A stretch of DNA of 64,000 nt from Stenogyne calaminthoides (GCA_037126765.1 JBBCBC010000032.1:1984001-2048000), one strand, 5' to 3'; positions 1 to 13,000 are shown, counted from the stretch's first letter. Notes: generated by a model from the sequence alone, not told the origin. Made by a program: numbers and translations.

Positions 1-1427
1 CCACAAAATTTTCACAATCAGAGTGTACAACATGCACAACCACAGCTCCGTAAGTCAATTAGGAATCGTAATCCGCCCATCAGATACTGTTACCTCTTGG
101 AGAAACTCGATAATATGGACATATCGGATAGGACGATCCTAATACTTATTCTGAAGCAATATAAGATATTGACTCAGGGAAGTGGCATGAAACCATGAAA
201 TCCGAGATGGACTCGATGTACACCAATCAAGTCTGGAACGTAGTTGAGTTGCCTAGAGGGGTTAGACCCATATATTGCGATTGGGTCTTTAAGCGAAAGA
301 TCAATGCAAATGGCAAAGTACAAACATACAAAGCTAGGTTGGTGGCAAAGGGTTATAGTCAACGCAAAGGCATTGACTATGATGAGACCTTCTCACCAGT
401 TGCAAAGATCAAGTCCATTCGAATTTTACTTGCGATAACAACACACTATGATTATGAGATTTAGCAAATGGACATCAAAACAACTTTCCTCAATGGAAAA
501 ATTGATAAGGAAGTATTTATGACTCAACCGGAATGTTTTATATCTAAGTCGAATTCTAATCTAGTATGCAAGCTAAAGAGATCCATCTATGGATTGAAGC
601 AATCTTCTAGGAGTAGGAATATCCGATTTTATGAAGCTATCAAGTCCTTTGACTTCATCAGAAACTCGGAAGATCCTTGCGTTTATCGTAAACACAGCGG
701 GAAGAATATTGTTTTCATAATCGTGTATGTCAATGACATATTGATTTTGGGAAATAATATCCCGTTAATGCAGTTCGTTAAAGATTGGTTGTCAAAGACT
801 TTCATGGTGAAGGATCTTGGTAAAGCCTGCTACATCTTAAGGATCAAGATCCACATGGATAGATCCAAGAAGATGTTGGGGCTGTCACAGTCCACCTATG
901 TAGATAAGGTGTTGAAGTGTTTTGCGATGGAGAACTTTAAGAGAGGATCTCTATCGGCAAATCATGGGATAAATCTATCAAAGAAGGATTGTTCTTCTGT
1001 TGAAGCTGATATCAAGCACGTGAAAGATGTCACATATGCATATGAAATTGGGCCAATCATGTACGCCATGACTTGTGATAGGCCAAACGTGGCCTACGCT
1101 ATCAACATCACTGGTAGATACCAACAGAATCTGAGTGAATCTCACTGGATTGCTGTCAAGACCATTCTGAAGTATCTTAGACGAACTAAAGAATGTTTCC
1201 TTGTCTATGGTGGACAATCAAAACTAGTAGTGACTGGTTATGCTGACACAAGTTTACAATCCGACTGTGATGATTACAAATCACAGTCAGGTTACGTTTC
1301 ACTCTCAATAATGAGGGGGTCAGTTGGAATAGTTCCTAGCAAAACGGCTGCAAATTCAACAACCAAAGTTGAGTACATTGTTGTATCAGAAGCCTCAAGG
1401 AGACAGTCTGGATTTTATAGTTCTTAA
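1..1427 (+). pseudogene. Copia element A: reverse transcriptase and start of RNase H, broken
   Basis: This is the 3' half of a Ty1/copia pol; the 5' part lies left of the window. Bases 1-194 correspond to the integrase-RT linker, also seen in element B at 47876-48109. From 195 the RVT_2 domain is clear: KARLVAKGYSQ, DYDETFSPVAK, then MDIKTTFLNG with its Asp codon at 471-473, and KRSIYGLKQ. A TAG at 462-464 interrupts a frame that otherwise continues to 1427, in place of a residue that is Trp in element B. The RT core motif reads YVNDIL (Asn codon 732-734) instead of the usual YVDD, so the enzyme should be inactive. RNase H starts near 1215 (GYAD). A Lys stands where a Glu is usual (TTKVEYI), and the frame is lost near 1395-1427. 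The element is clearly dead and shares its family with element B. Confidence 0.9.
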
Positions 1428-1680
1428 GAGAACTAGGGGTAGTTCCGAGTGCCAGTTATCTAATAAAGTCGTATTGAGACAACGCTGGTGCGATTGCGCA
1501 AGCAAAGGAACCGAGATCAACAAGCATAAACGAGCATGTACCCAGGCTTATCATTTGATCCGAGAGATCATAATGATAAGAGAAATAGAATTAGAACGCA
1601 TTCCCGCATATTTAATTTGCCAGATCCTTTCAAAAAAAATACTGAGTGTTCATGTACACACTAGACATTTGATGGTCTAG
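1369..1680 (+). pseudogene. Copia element A: C-terminal RNase H, shifted frame
   Basis: The RNase H domain continues here in a different frame from the RT. Recognisable pieces are KGTEINKHKRA, matching the conserved stretch before the terminal histidine segment, and HLIREII followed by LERIPAY. The stop at 1678-1680 lies about 30 bases before the polypurine tract, as expected for the end of copia pol. The frame change at about 1395-1440 is shared in sequence with element B around 46680, so it may predate the spread of both copies. There is no separate gene here. Confidence 0.75.
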
Positions 1681-1711
1681 GGGTTAGACATGTATGTGAT
1701 TGACTTTAGTC

Positions 1712-1723
1712 CAAGTGGGAGAT
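1712..1723 (+). other. Polypurine tract of element A
   Basis: The purine-rich CAAGTGGGAGAT lies directly before the TG of the LTR. This is the normal position of the plus-strand primer site. The same tract is found on the - strand at 46384-46396 next to the LTR of element B. Confidence 0.85.
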
Positions 1724-3033
1724 TGTTAGTGTTAGTGTCCTAGAGACAATCTATTATAAGGACATAATACTCGATGATATTCAGTTTGATTTAATATTAT
1801 AATTTGATGTAAGTCCACAATATGTGTCTACGGGTGTCTCGGTTAATGGGAGCGATGCGATACTCCTTTTACTTGAGGTCAATACGCACGACATGTGTGG
1901 AGTGATGAACTTTGACCATGACCGACGCTTGCACCCATCTATGGGTAGATATGGCTTGGATTGGGTTCATCACGAAGTGCATGTGCGTGGTAGTTGAGCC
2001 AAGAAAAGGATTCATTCCTCAATGTGGATTTAGAGAGAATACTCCTCTTCTCATCATAATTCGATCAAAGTCATCGACCTTCATGAAATTCCAAGATCGA
2101 AGAACTGATGCACGTTAACTTAGACTTTGTGACTAAGTGTGACATACATGATCAATTAGTGGTTAGAGATAATATGATTAAATTATTTGAATAGACACTT
2201 CATCATGTTCAAGACTTAATCGAGTATTCGCGAATGAAAGAAGAAAATCGTAATAGCCAATGCTCCAGTTACAGGTAGTTGCACATTTCTCGCAACGTAC
2301 CTCATATATTGAGAATATCTGATTTATTATCTAGGGTTCAATTAAGACTGTTAGTTTGACTAATCGGTCAATATATAAGGGCATATGGGTCACACAACAA
2401 GTAGTTCCCGTTTACGGATTATAGTTGGTTGATTAAATGTTAAATTGGATCTAATATTTAATTTGTGGAAAATTAATTAATAATAGATTAATTTGAAATT
2501 AATTATTATTAATGTTTAATTAAAATTGGATTTAATTAAATAGGATTCCCAATAATAATGTATGGAATATTATTATAGGATTTAATATATATGGAATCAA
2601 ATCCGTAGAGATTTGATATACATGAGAATTAAATCCGTAGAGATTTTATATTTGGGAAATAAATCTGAGAGATTTATTTTATAAGATTAGGGATTTTATT
2701 TCCTAGTTTAGCTTAAGATTTAAGTTGGGCCTCTCCCTATACATATGAGCTCTTGGGAATTCACAAACAATGTTAATTCATATTTTCTCCATAAGATCTA
2801 CAGTTAGAACTTTCCTAACGAATTCATCTCGGGATTCAACGCTGGCAAATCCGTGTAAGTCAGTGATTAGGGATTACGTGGATACCATAGTAGAGAAATA
2901 TGCGTACGATTTACTGTAAGGTTTCTCTTTATGTTTACACGTATTTAATTATGCAATTATATGTTCGTTGTTGGTGAACTGTTTAATCCGCTGCTGCATG
3001 TAATACGTGTTTACGTGCCTCTAAATTCCAACA
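1724..3033 (+). mobile_element. 3' LTR of copia element A
   Basis: The LTR starts TGTTAGTGTTAGTG and ends AATTCCAACA, a TG...CA structure of 1310 bp. It is homologous in inverted orientation to the 1604-bp LTR at 44780-46383. Near 1796-1812 it lacks roughly 0.3 kb that is present in that copy (about 45970-46270), which accounts for most of the length difference. A TATA-like TATACATA lies at 2738-2745. The middle (about 2420-2700) is very A/T-rich. The matching 5' LTR and TSD are outside the window. Confidence 0.9.
2738..2745 (+). promoter_or_regulatory. TATA-like box in LTR A
   Basis: TATACATA follows a C-rich CCTCTCCC stretch. It is the counterpart of the cleaner TATATATA in the LTR of element B (45067-45074). 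Its position in the downstream half of the LTR fits an LTR promoter. This is inferred from motif and homologous position only. Confidence 0.4.
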
Positions 3034-3413
3034 TAGGGTGCCTAAGATTTCTTATCTGCCTCGCCGGAGTTCTCTCTGAGAAACAGTTCAATCCTGGCCC
3101 CATCACTCTCTCACATTTTCTATCTTTATCTCTAGCTCTTTTTTTTTTCTCTTAGAGTGGCCCCTAGTATTGCTTCCTCTATTTTGACAATTAGTATTCA
3201 TCAGGATTTTCTTAATATTATTTATATTAATTAATATTAGTTATAAAGGTCTTGTAATGTTTTTCTTTTTCGCAATAGATCCTAAAAGAGTTAGTTTTTT
3301 CGTTAAATATCACAACTTCTTAATTAAATGGTCAAATTTTGGTTCAAAAGTTGTTGGAATTTGAAGTACGGCGTCATTTTGAGGCATATTCTTAGAAAGG
3401 CAGTGTTAAATTG
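3034..3413. other. Spacer between element A and the giant element
   Basis: These 380 bases separate the 3' LTR of A from the target-site duplication of the giant element. The stretch is T/A-rich with a T10 run near 3140-3150. I see no coding motif or repeat family in it. It is part of the site into which the giant element inserted. Confidence 0.6.
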
Positions 3414-3418
3414 ATTCA
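3414..3418. repeat. Left target-site duplication (ATTCA)
   Basis: ATTCA stands directly before the TG of the left LTR and is repeated exactly at 39874-39878 after the CA of the right LTR. A 5-bp duplication is typical of LTR-retrotransposon integration. It shows that the two LTRs 36 kb apart belong to one insertion. Confidence 0.9.
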
Positions 3419-3827
3419 TGTTGCGAGTCGTTTTTTATGGAGAGTATTATGTGGCTAATTTGGTAACAACTCACAAACAAAGTGATTAATCGAACAAGAA
3501 CACTGCGGGAAGAACCGTAGTTCTTCCCTGAAATGTGGGTGTAGGTATATAAGTGGAATGAGGGAAACATTCCAGAGTTTTTTTTACAATGAAAGGTGAG
3601 GTCCTTTATATAAAGAGGACCAACACGATGAATCATAAGCACGACAAATCGTTAAGCACGACAAATCGATAAGCAGGACAAGTCATGTGCATAAAGCATG
3701 ACAAAACATATGCGTAAGCACGACAAATCACGTGGTCTCGGTGGGACCTGCGGCGTCGCGATAATTAAATCCTGGCGGCGTGTGATAAATCTGGTGAAGC
3801 TGACGTGTGATATATCTGAGCACAACA
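3419..3827 (-). mobile_element. 3' LTR of the giant element
   Basis: On the + strand it reads TGTTGCGAGTCG... to ...GAGCACAACA. On the - strand it starts TGTTGTGCTC and ends CGCAACA, so both ends fit TG...CA. It aligns end to end with 39450-39873 with roughly twenty differences by eye. It has one fewer 17-bp internal repeat (3631-3682) than the other LTR. Near its inner end it carries AATTAAATCCTG (3763-3774) where the partner has AATTCGTCCTG. That is the same CG-to-AAA change found throughout the array. A palindromic TATA-like motif lies at 3605-3615. Confidence 0.92.
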
Positions 3828-3830
3828 ATA

Positions 3831-3839
3831 GCCCCCAAG
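3831..3839 (-). other. Polypurine tract of the giant element
   Basis: On the - strand CTTGGGGGC is followed by TAT and then the LTR start TGTTGTGC. A G-rich tract directly before the 3' LTR is the usual plus-strand primer. It fixes the element on the - strand together with the PBS at the other end. Confidence 0.75.
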
Positions 3840-4035
3840 ATCGGGCTGTGACGTTGTTCAGAGCTTGATCTTGTTTCATGTCTTGACCAGATTTTATCTT
3901 TTGTTGCATCTGCGATCGCATTTTTGCCTCAGAGCTTGCTTTCGAAGGGCGTATGAGATCTTGATCGTTCGAATGAGCCCTGCATAGAGGATCTTACCTT
4001 CGTGCTGCCGATCTAGTCTCGTGGCTTCGTGACTT
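3840..4035 (-). other. Tail between minisatellite and PPT
   Basis: About 200 bases lie between the PPT and the first clear array units. Scattered array-like words (CGTGCT, CTTGAGG) appear toward 4020, so the boundary is gradual. There is no coding motif. Confidence 0.5.
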
Positions 4036-7000
4036 GAGGCGAGCCCCATCGTTATTCGTTCTTTTTTGTGCTTGTACTTGAGGGGGCCCGTCGTGCGAGT
4101 GCTTACGTGCTTTCCGTGCTTGAGCCCGTCGTGCGATTCTTTTGTCTTTCGTGCCGGAGAGCCCCACATCGTCTGGTCTTTTGTGCCGTACTTTGGGAAG
4201 AATCCGTCGTCTGATGCTGTCTTTCGTACTTAGGAGAACCCATCGTATGAGTCTTTTACGTGCTTTCGTACTTGAGGAGAGTCCGTCGTCTAGTCTTTCG
4301 GTCTTTCGTACTTTGGGGGACTTGGATTATCTGAAGTCTTTTCTATGCTCGTGCTTGAGGAGAGCCCATTAATCTGAGTCTTTTGTGTCTTTCGTACTTG
4401 AGAGAGCCACGAGTAAATGCCAGTCTTTACGTGCTCGTGCTTGAGGAAAAGCAAAATCATCACAGTCTTTACGTGCTGGTGCCGGAGGCCCCATCGTGCG
4501 AGTCTTTTACGTACTTTCGTCTTGAGGCCATCATCTATCTTTACATCTTCATCTGCAGAGAACCTGTCGTCTGAAATGCTTATCATGCTCGTACTTGAAG
4601 GCGTCATCTGTGTCTTTCTGTCTTTCAATACTTGAAGTCTGATACATCTGAAGTCATTTCTATGCTTTCGTACTTGAATTGAGCCGTATCTGATCTTCAT
4701 CTTTCGTGCCGGGAGTAGGCCCATCATCTATTTTGTCTCCATCTTAGAGGCCGTTGTCGCAATCTTTTACTGTGTTTGTATTTGAATGATCGTCTGAGTC
4801 TTTAATACTTATTACTTGAGCCAATCTATCACCAATCTTTTATGTGCTTTCGTGCTTGAAACCCGTCGTCGCAATCTTTCTGTTCTTTCGTGCCAGGGGC
4901 CCATCGTCTGTGATCTTTTCATCTTTCATCTTGGTACGTCGTCTTCATCTTTATGCTCGTCTTTGGGAACCCCGTGATCTGAAGTCTTTCGTCTTGTAGT
5001 CAGAGAATAGCCGTGTGTCTGGTCTTTTTGTGCTTTCATTACTTGAGGCCAATTCGTCACAATCTTTTGTACTCATTACATGAGAGCCGTCGTACTTATA
5101 AATCTTTTACGTGGCACCGTAAGAAGAGCCCGTCGTCTGAGTCTTTTTACGTACTTTCGTGCCGGGGGGCCGTCGTGCGAATCTTTTCTGTCTTTCTTTA
5201 CTTAAGGATCCCGTCGTGCAGAATATTCTTCTTTCGTGCCGGAGAACCCCATCGTCTGAGTCTTTTTACGTTTTCGTACTTTGGGGGAATCGTCGTCACG
5301 AATCTTTTACGTACTCGTAATTAAGAGAGCCCGTCGTGCGAATCTTTTACGTCTTTCGTACTTCAGGCCCAGTAAATGCAATCTTTTTCCCTGCTTCGTG
5401 CCGGGAGAACCCATCGTCTGAGTCTTTTTGTCTTTCGTACTTTGGGAGAAGTCCCATCGTCTGATCTTTTTTATTCTTTCGTACTAAGGGGAGAGCCGTC
5501 GTCAATCTTGGTCTTTTACGTGCTTTCGTGCTTTGGGGAAGAACCCCGTCGTCTGAGTCTTTTTTGTATTTCGTGCCGGGGAAGAAGAATCATCGTCTGA
5601 GTCTTTTACGTGCCGCGTGCTTTGGGGAGAGCCCGTAATCTGAGTCTTTTGTGTCTTTCATGCTTGAGGGAGAGCCCATCGTGCGGTCTTTTTAATGTGC
5701 TCATGCTACGGGGAAAGCCCGTCGTCTGCAGTCTTTTACGTACTTTCGTGCCGGGAAAGCCCGTTATGCGTGTCTTTTATGTGCTTTCATTACGGAGGAG
5801 CCCCATCATTATGAGTCATTTACTGTCTTTCGTGCCGGGGGGCCTGGTGCGTATGAGTCTTTTACGTGCTCATACTTCGAGGCCCCATAAATACGAGTCT
5901 TTTATGTGCTTTCGTGCCGGGGAAACCCGTCGTCTGAGTCTTTTTCTTTGCTTTCGTACTTGAGGAAACCCCATAAATGCGGAATCTTTTCTTTGCTACT
6001 TTCTTTGGGTAGAACCCGTAAATCTGATCTTTTACGTACTTTGCCGTGCTTGAGGAACCCGTATGGAAGTCTTTTAAATGCTCGTCACTTCAGGGGATCC
6101 CAGCCAATGCAATCACTTTTATCTTTCGTGTATTTGGAATGATAGTCTGATCTTCTGTGCTCATTACTTGAGGGCTGTAGTCTGGTATTTTACATCTTTC
6201 ATGCTTGAGAGCCAGGTCGTCTGAGTCTTTTAAATGCTTTCGTGCTTGAGGCCGTCGTCTGAAATTTTCGTGCTTGAGGAGCCGTCGTATAAGTATTTTA
6301 ATGCTCGTGCCGAGCCGTCGTGTGATGCTACGTACTGCATTATTGCGCCGGGGTAGCCGAATACGTCACCAATCATTTATTCGTCTTGAAGCCAATCCGT
6401 CACGAATCTTTATAGTCGTGCCAGAGGCCCATCGTCGAGTCTTTCCTGTTCTCGTGCCAGAGCCCGTCGTGTGGAGTCTTTTACGCTCTTTCTTCTTGGG
6501 ATCCGTCGTCTGAGAATCTTTAAATATCTTCATCTTGAAGTCATCGTCTGAGTCTTTCTGTCTTTCGTCTTTGAGATACGTCGTCTGTTACGTCGTCTTG
6601 GTCTTTTTACGTGGCACAAAATTGCCGGGGGCCAAATAAATATAAGTCTTTACTATTCTTTGTAATTGAGGCTTGCGTCGTTGATATCTTTCTGTCTTCA
6701 AATCTTGAGAGAGCCGTCATCTGAGAAATGCTGTCTTTCATGCTTGGGAGATCCCACAGTATAGTCTTTTATGTCTTTCGTGCCGAGGAGCCCGTTATCT
6801 GAAGTCTTTTACTGTCTTTCGTACTTTGGGAACCAATCGTCACGAGTCTTTTTCTTTCGTGCCAGGAAGGCCAGAAGTCGTCTAGTCTTTTCTGTGCTTT
6901 CATGCCGGGAGAATCTCGTCGTCTGAGGTTTCATGCACGTGCTTGAGAGAAGCCCATGTCTGAGTCTGTGTGTGCTTTCATGCTTGAAACCCATCGTCTC

Positions 7001-10000
7001 AGTCTTTTACGTGTTAAATGCCGGGGAGAAAGCCCGTCGTCTGATGCTGCATGCTTTCGTGCTTGAGACCCGTTATGCGAAATATTTTGTGTGCCTTTCA
7101 TCTTGGAGGAAACGCGTCATCTGAAGTCTTTTAATGCGCCATGCCGGAAGCCCGTCGTCACGTGTCTTTTACGTACTCGTACTTGGGCCCGTTATGCAGA
7201 TCTTTTTGTCTTTCGTGCCGGAGCTTGATACGTCTGAGTCTTTTATTTTCTTTCATTACTCTGCGGACCCCCATCGTCGAGTCTTTTTCTGCTTTCGTGC
7301 CGGAGCCCCATCGTCGTGAGTCTTTTACATTTCTCTTCCGCCCGGGAGCCCGTCGTACGAGTCTTTTATGTGCTTCGTGCCGGAAACCCCGTGTTATCGA
7401 GTCATTTACGTACTTTCGTACTTTGGGAGGAGCCGGTCGATAAATTAACTACTATTTCATGCCGCCGAGCCCCGTCGTGCGAAGTCTTTTATGTGCTTTC
7501 GTGCTTGGGAAAACCTATCGTCTGAATCTTTTCTTTGCTCATACTTGAGAGGCCCGGGTAAATGCAAATCTTTTCTTTACTTCGTACTTTGGGTGGAAAC
7601 CAGTAATAGTCACTTTGTACTGATAACTTTCGTGCTTCCAGAGAACCCGTCGTCTGAAGTCTTTGTGCTTTCGTGCCGGAGGCCCCCATCGTCTGAGTCT
7701 TTTACGTGCTTTCGTACTTGACGGGGCAGGTAAATCTGGCGCTTACGTGCCATGCTGGAAATCGATCGTCACCGAGTCTTTCCTTTCGTCTGCTTGAGGC
7801 CAGTCGTCAGTCTTTTCTGTGCTTGTGCCGGGGGTAGCCCGTCGTCACAATTTTTTTAGTAACTTTCTGGAAATGCTTGAGGAGCCACGGTCGTATGAGT
7901 ATTTTCACGTGCTTTCTACTTGAAGGCAGTAAATGAAGTTTTTGTCTTCGCTCTTGAGGTAGCCGTCGTCACGAAATACTTCAATGCTAAATACTTGAAG
8001 CCGTCGTCACGAATCTTTCTATCTTTCGTCTTGAGGGAGAGCCCGTCTGAGTCTTTTATGTGCTTTCGTGCCGGAAACCCCATCGTGTGAGTCTTTTCGA
8101 TATGCTCTTACTTGGTGGATCCCATCGTGCGGAGTCTTATATGTGCTTTCGTGCCGGGTCCACGTCGTCTGAAAATCTTTTACGTGCTTTCGTGCCGAGC
8201 CAGTCGTACTAGTCTTTCTACGTACTTTCGTGCCGGAGGGCCCACATCGTCTGTCTTTTAAATGCTTTTGTAATTGAGAGGCAGCGTCGTTCGACTCTTT
8301 ACGTTGCTGTGCCGGAGGCCCGTAAATGCAAATCTTTTGCATGCTTTCGTGCTTTGGGGGGATCCGTGGTCTGGAGTCTTTGTAATGCTTTCGTGCCGGG
8401 GGCCCGTCGTGCGGGTCTTTTAAATTAGCTCATACTTTGGGGGCCCATTCGTCGATCTTTTCTATGCTGCCATACTTTAGGGGAAACCGAGTCATATGAT
8501 TCTTTTAAACATTGCTCCATACTTGGGGAAGTCTGAGTAAATGCGAGTCTTTTACGTACCCGTCTTGAGAGAAACCCGTGTCTGAGTCTATTATGTGCTT
8601 TCATCTTGGGGAGACCCGTCGTCATAGTCTTTTGCAATGTTCGCCGCTTGACCCATTCATCTGAATCTTTTACGTGCTTTCGTAGTTAGGAAAAACCCGT
8701 TATGCGAGTATTTGTGTGCTTTCATCTGCCGGAGGAGGCCCGTCGTCTGAGTCTTTTCTGCTCGCCGCCCGGGAAAGCCGGTCGTGCGTGTCTTTTACGG
8801 CACTTTTCATGCTTAAAGGAAAAGCCCGTTCGATCTTTTACGTGCTTTCGTGTGCCGGGGGAGCTTTGTCGTCTGAGTCTTTTTCTATGCTTTCGTGCCG
8901 GGGATCCGTAGTAGAGTCTTTTGTGCTTTCGTGCTTGGGAAGCCCGCGTCATCTTAGTCTTTTATTGCTTTCGTGCCGGAAGAACTTGTTTGTCTGAGTC
9001 TTTTAAATAACTTTCATTACATGGGAGCCTGTTGTCTGAGTCTTTTAATGATAAATTGAGGAGAGGAGCCATATACGAGTCTTTTACGTACTCGTTAGCT
9101 TGGGAACCCCGTCGTGCAATCTTTACATGCTTGTAATTAGGGAGGCACCCATAAATGCGTGTCTTTTACGTACTTTCGTACTTTGGGGAGAACCCGTCAA
9201 TCAGTCTTTTTACGTACTTTCGTGCCGGGGGATCGATCGTCACGGGTCTTTTTTGTGCTTTCGTGCCGAGGGGCCCCGTCGTGCGAGTCTTTTTGTGCTC
9301 GTGCCGGGGGCGCCGTCGTCTGAGTCTTTTGTGCTCGTGCCGGGGGCCGAATGTGCGAGTCTTTTTACGATGCTTTCATGCTTTGGGGAGTCGAGTAAAT
9401 GCGTGTCTTTACGTGCTCGTACTTGCCGGAGACCCCGTCGTGCTAGTCTTTTTCTATCTTTCGTGCCAGGGGCCCGTGGTATAAAGTCTTTTGTGTGCTT
9501 TCGTGCTTGAGAGAGCCCGTTGTATCAGGTCTTTTCTATACTTTCGTAATTTAGGGGGCCCGTCGTCTGAGTCTTTTGTGTCTTTCGTGCCGGGGAGAGC
9601 CGAGTAAATTTTTATCTTTTGTGCTCGTACTTGAAGGAAACCCATCGTCTGAGTCTTTTCTATCTTTCGTGCCGGAGGCCCGTATCTGAGTCTTTTGTGC
9701 TCTTTCGTGCTTGAAGTCCCGTCGTGCGAGTCTTTTTACGTCTTTCGTACTTTGGGGGGGGCCATTAGTGCGAGTCTTTTACGTGCTTCGTTGCTTGAGG
9801 CCCGTCGTCTGTCTTTTCCCCCGTTTTCGTACTTCAAAGGGAGCCCCATCGTCTTAGTCTTTTTACGTGCTTTCGTGCTTGAGGAGCCCACGTCGTCTGA
9901 AGTCTTTACAATGCTTATAATTAGAGAGAGTCCACGTCCATCTAAATCTTTTACGTACTCGTAATTAAATGGGAACCGGATGCGTGCGAGTCATTTACAA

Positions 10001-13000
10001 TCTTTCGTGCCGGGTGGATCCGTCGTATGGAGTCTTTTATGTCTTTTCCGTTCTTGAAGGCCAGAGTAAATGCAGACTTACGTAACAAATAGTTTAGGAG
10101 AGCCCACAGATTATCTGAGTCTTTTACGTACTCGTACTTTAGAGTCATTAAATGCGAAGTCTTACAATAACTTTCGTACTTGAGAGCCGTTATGCAAAGT
10201 CTTTTGTCTTTCGTGCGCCATTAGGAAACCCCGTGGTACAATCTTTTGTCTTGTCTTGAGAGGAGAGCCGAGTGGTCGTGGAATCTTTTACGTGCTTTCT
10301 AACCGAGAGCCCATCGTCTGAGTCTTTTTAAACCGTGCTTGCCGAGAGAACCCCATCGTCTGAGTCTTTTCGTACTCATACTTCGAGGCCCGTCGTGCGA
10401 GTCTTTTACGTACTTTCGTATTTTGAGAGGAATCCGTCGTCTGTCTTTTCTTTGCTTTCGTGCCAGAGAAAGAACCCCGTCGTCTGCAGTCTTTCTTTGC
10501 TCGTACTTGCCGGGGAAACCCGATGATGCAGTTTTTTCGTACTTTCGTCTTCTAGGAACCCGTCGATACGAGTATTTTTTCTTTCTCTTGCCCAGAAATG
10601 TCGTCTGAGTCTTTTCTATCTTCATTCTTTTGGGGTAGCCCCGTCGTCTGCGAGTTTTTTACGTGCTTTCGTGCTTCCGAAATTATCGTCTGTCTTTTAA
10701 ATGTCTCGTACCGTGCCGGAAAACCCGTCGTCTGAGCAATCTTTTACGTGCTCTTACTTGGGGAACCCCCATAAATCTGGTCTTTTCTATGCTTCGTGCC
10801 GGGGAAGTCCCGTCGTCTGAAGTCTTTTATTGCTCATACTCGGAGAGGGAGCCCGTCGTCTGCAACCCGTCGTCTTAGTCTTTTACGTGCTCGTGCCAGG
10901 GGGCCGTCGTCTGGTTCTTTTACGTGCTTGTAATTAGAGAGTCCCCGTCGTCTGAGAGTCTTTTACGTGCTTTCGTGCCGGAGGATCAATCATCTGGTAT
11001 TTTTATTACTTTCGTGCCGAGAACCCGTCGTCTGAAGTCTTTTTATACTTTCGTGCCAGGGAGCCCCGTCGTCTGAAGTCTTTTGTCTTTCGTTACCGGG
11101 GAAAACCTACGCCGTCTGAGTCTTTTCTTGTGCTCATACTTGAGGAGAGTCCCGTAAATGCAGTCTTTACGTACTGCGTGCTTGAGGAAACCCGTTATGC
11201 GAAGTCTTTTGTAATGCTCATACTTAGGGGAGAGCCCCGTCGTCTGAGTCTTTTACGTGCTTTCATACTTGAAAAGCCGGTCATACAATCTTTTTTTGTG
11301 CTAAATCTTCGAAAAACTTAGTTGAGCAATCTTTTCGTGCTTTCGTGCTTGAGCCCCGTCATCTGAAGTCTTTTACGTACTTTCGTGCCGGGAAACTTCT
11401 GTCGTCTGGTCTTTTTGTGCTCGTACATCGAGGGAACCCCGTCGTCTGAAGTCTTTCGTGCTTTCGTACTTGGGGAGCCCATCGTCTGAGTCTTTTACTG
11501 TCTTTCGTACTTGGGGAGATCGTCGTCACGAATCAATTTACACAATACCGCGTGCCGGGAAACCCGCGGTTATGCAGTCATTTAAATGTCTCATACTTGA
11601 GGAGAGCCCCGTAAATGCAAGTCTTTTACGTACTTTCATGTAGGGAGCCCGTCGTCTGAGTCTTTTTGTGCTCGTGCCGGGAAACCCATCATCTGAGATC
11701 TTTTTGTCTTTCTTGCGCCGGAACCCGTCATCTGATCTTTTCTATGCACCGTGCCGGAAGTCCATCGAGCGAAGTCTTTTACGTGCTCATACTTGGAGGA
11801 GCCAGTCGTCATTTATCGTCTTAGTCTTTTACGTGCTTTCCGTGCCGGGGGGCCCGTAAATCTGGTCTTTTACGTACTTGTAATTCGGGAAGCCCCGTCG
11901 TCTTGAGTCTTTTACGTGCTTTCGTGCCGGAGAGCCGTCATCTGAGTCTTTTTACGTGCTTTCGTGCCCCAGGGATCGATCGTCTGGTATTTTGTACTTT
12001 CGTGCCGAAACCCCGTCGTCAGTCCTTTGTCTTTCGTGCCGGGGAGCCCGTCGTATGCGAGTTTTTTAATGCTTTCGCCGGGAGAGCCTCATCGTCTGAG
12101 TCTTTTACGTACTCATGCCGGAAGTCGAGTAAATGCGAGTCTTTTTACATTACCGTGCCGGGGAGAAACCGGGTTATGCAATGTTGCAATAACTCATACT
12201 TGAGGAAACCCCATTGTCTGAAGTCTTTTACGTACTCATACTTGGGGGGAAAGGCCGTCGTACGAGTGCACGTACTTTCGTACTTGAGGAAAGACCCGTT
12301 ATGCGAACTTTTACGTACTTTCGTGCCCGGAGCCCGTCCCTCTGAAGTCTTTTTACGTACTTTCGTCGCGGGGGCTGCTGTCATCCTGAAGTCTTTGTGC
12401 TTTCGTACATCAGAGAGCCCGTCGTGAATCTTTCTGTGCTTTCGTGCCGGAGAACCCGTCGTCTGGTCTTTTCGTACTTCGTGCCGGGGAGAAACCCCAT
12501 CGTCACAGTCTTTTCTGTACTTTCTACATGCCGGGAGAGTCGTCGTCTGAAATCTTTTGTGTGCACGTGCCGGGAAGCCCGTTATGCAAGTCTTTTTATT
12601 GCTCATACTTGAGAGAGCCCGTCGTGCAGTCTTTTACGTACTCTTCATACTTGAAGCGAAATCGTCTGAGTCTTTTGTGCTTTCGTGCCGGAAACCCGTC
12701 GTGCAGTTTTTATTACTCTTCCGGAGAACCTATCGTCTGAATCTTTTCTATACTCGTACTTGAGAGAGAATCGTCGAGCGAGTCTTTTTGTGCTCATACT
12801 TCCAGGAGGAGCCGGTAAATACCCCGTCGTCGCTAGTCTTTTACGTGCTTTCGTGCCGAGGGGGCCGTCGTCTGAGTCTTTCTTGCTTATCGGGGAGAGC
12901 CCCCATCGTCTGAGTCTTTTTCTGTACTTTCGTGCCGGAAACCCGTCATCTGATCTTTTACGTGCTCGTGCCGGGGATCAGTCGTCTGAAGTCTTTTTGT

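Noticed and set aside
2961..3155. Plus-strand 64-codon frame spanning the end of LTR A
   Set aside because: Crosses the LTR boundary at 3033 into the spacer, so it cannot be a conserved gene.
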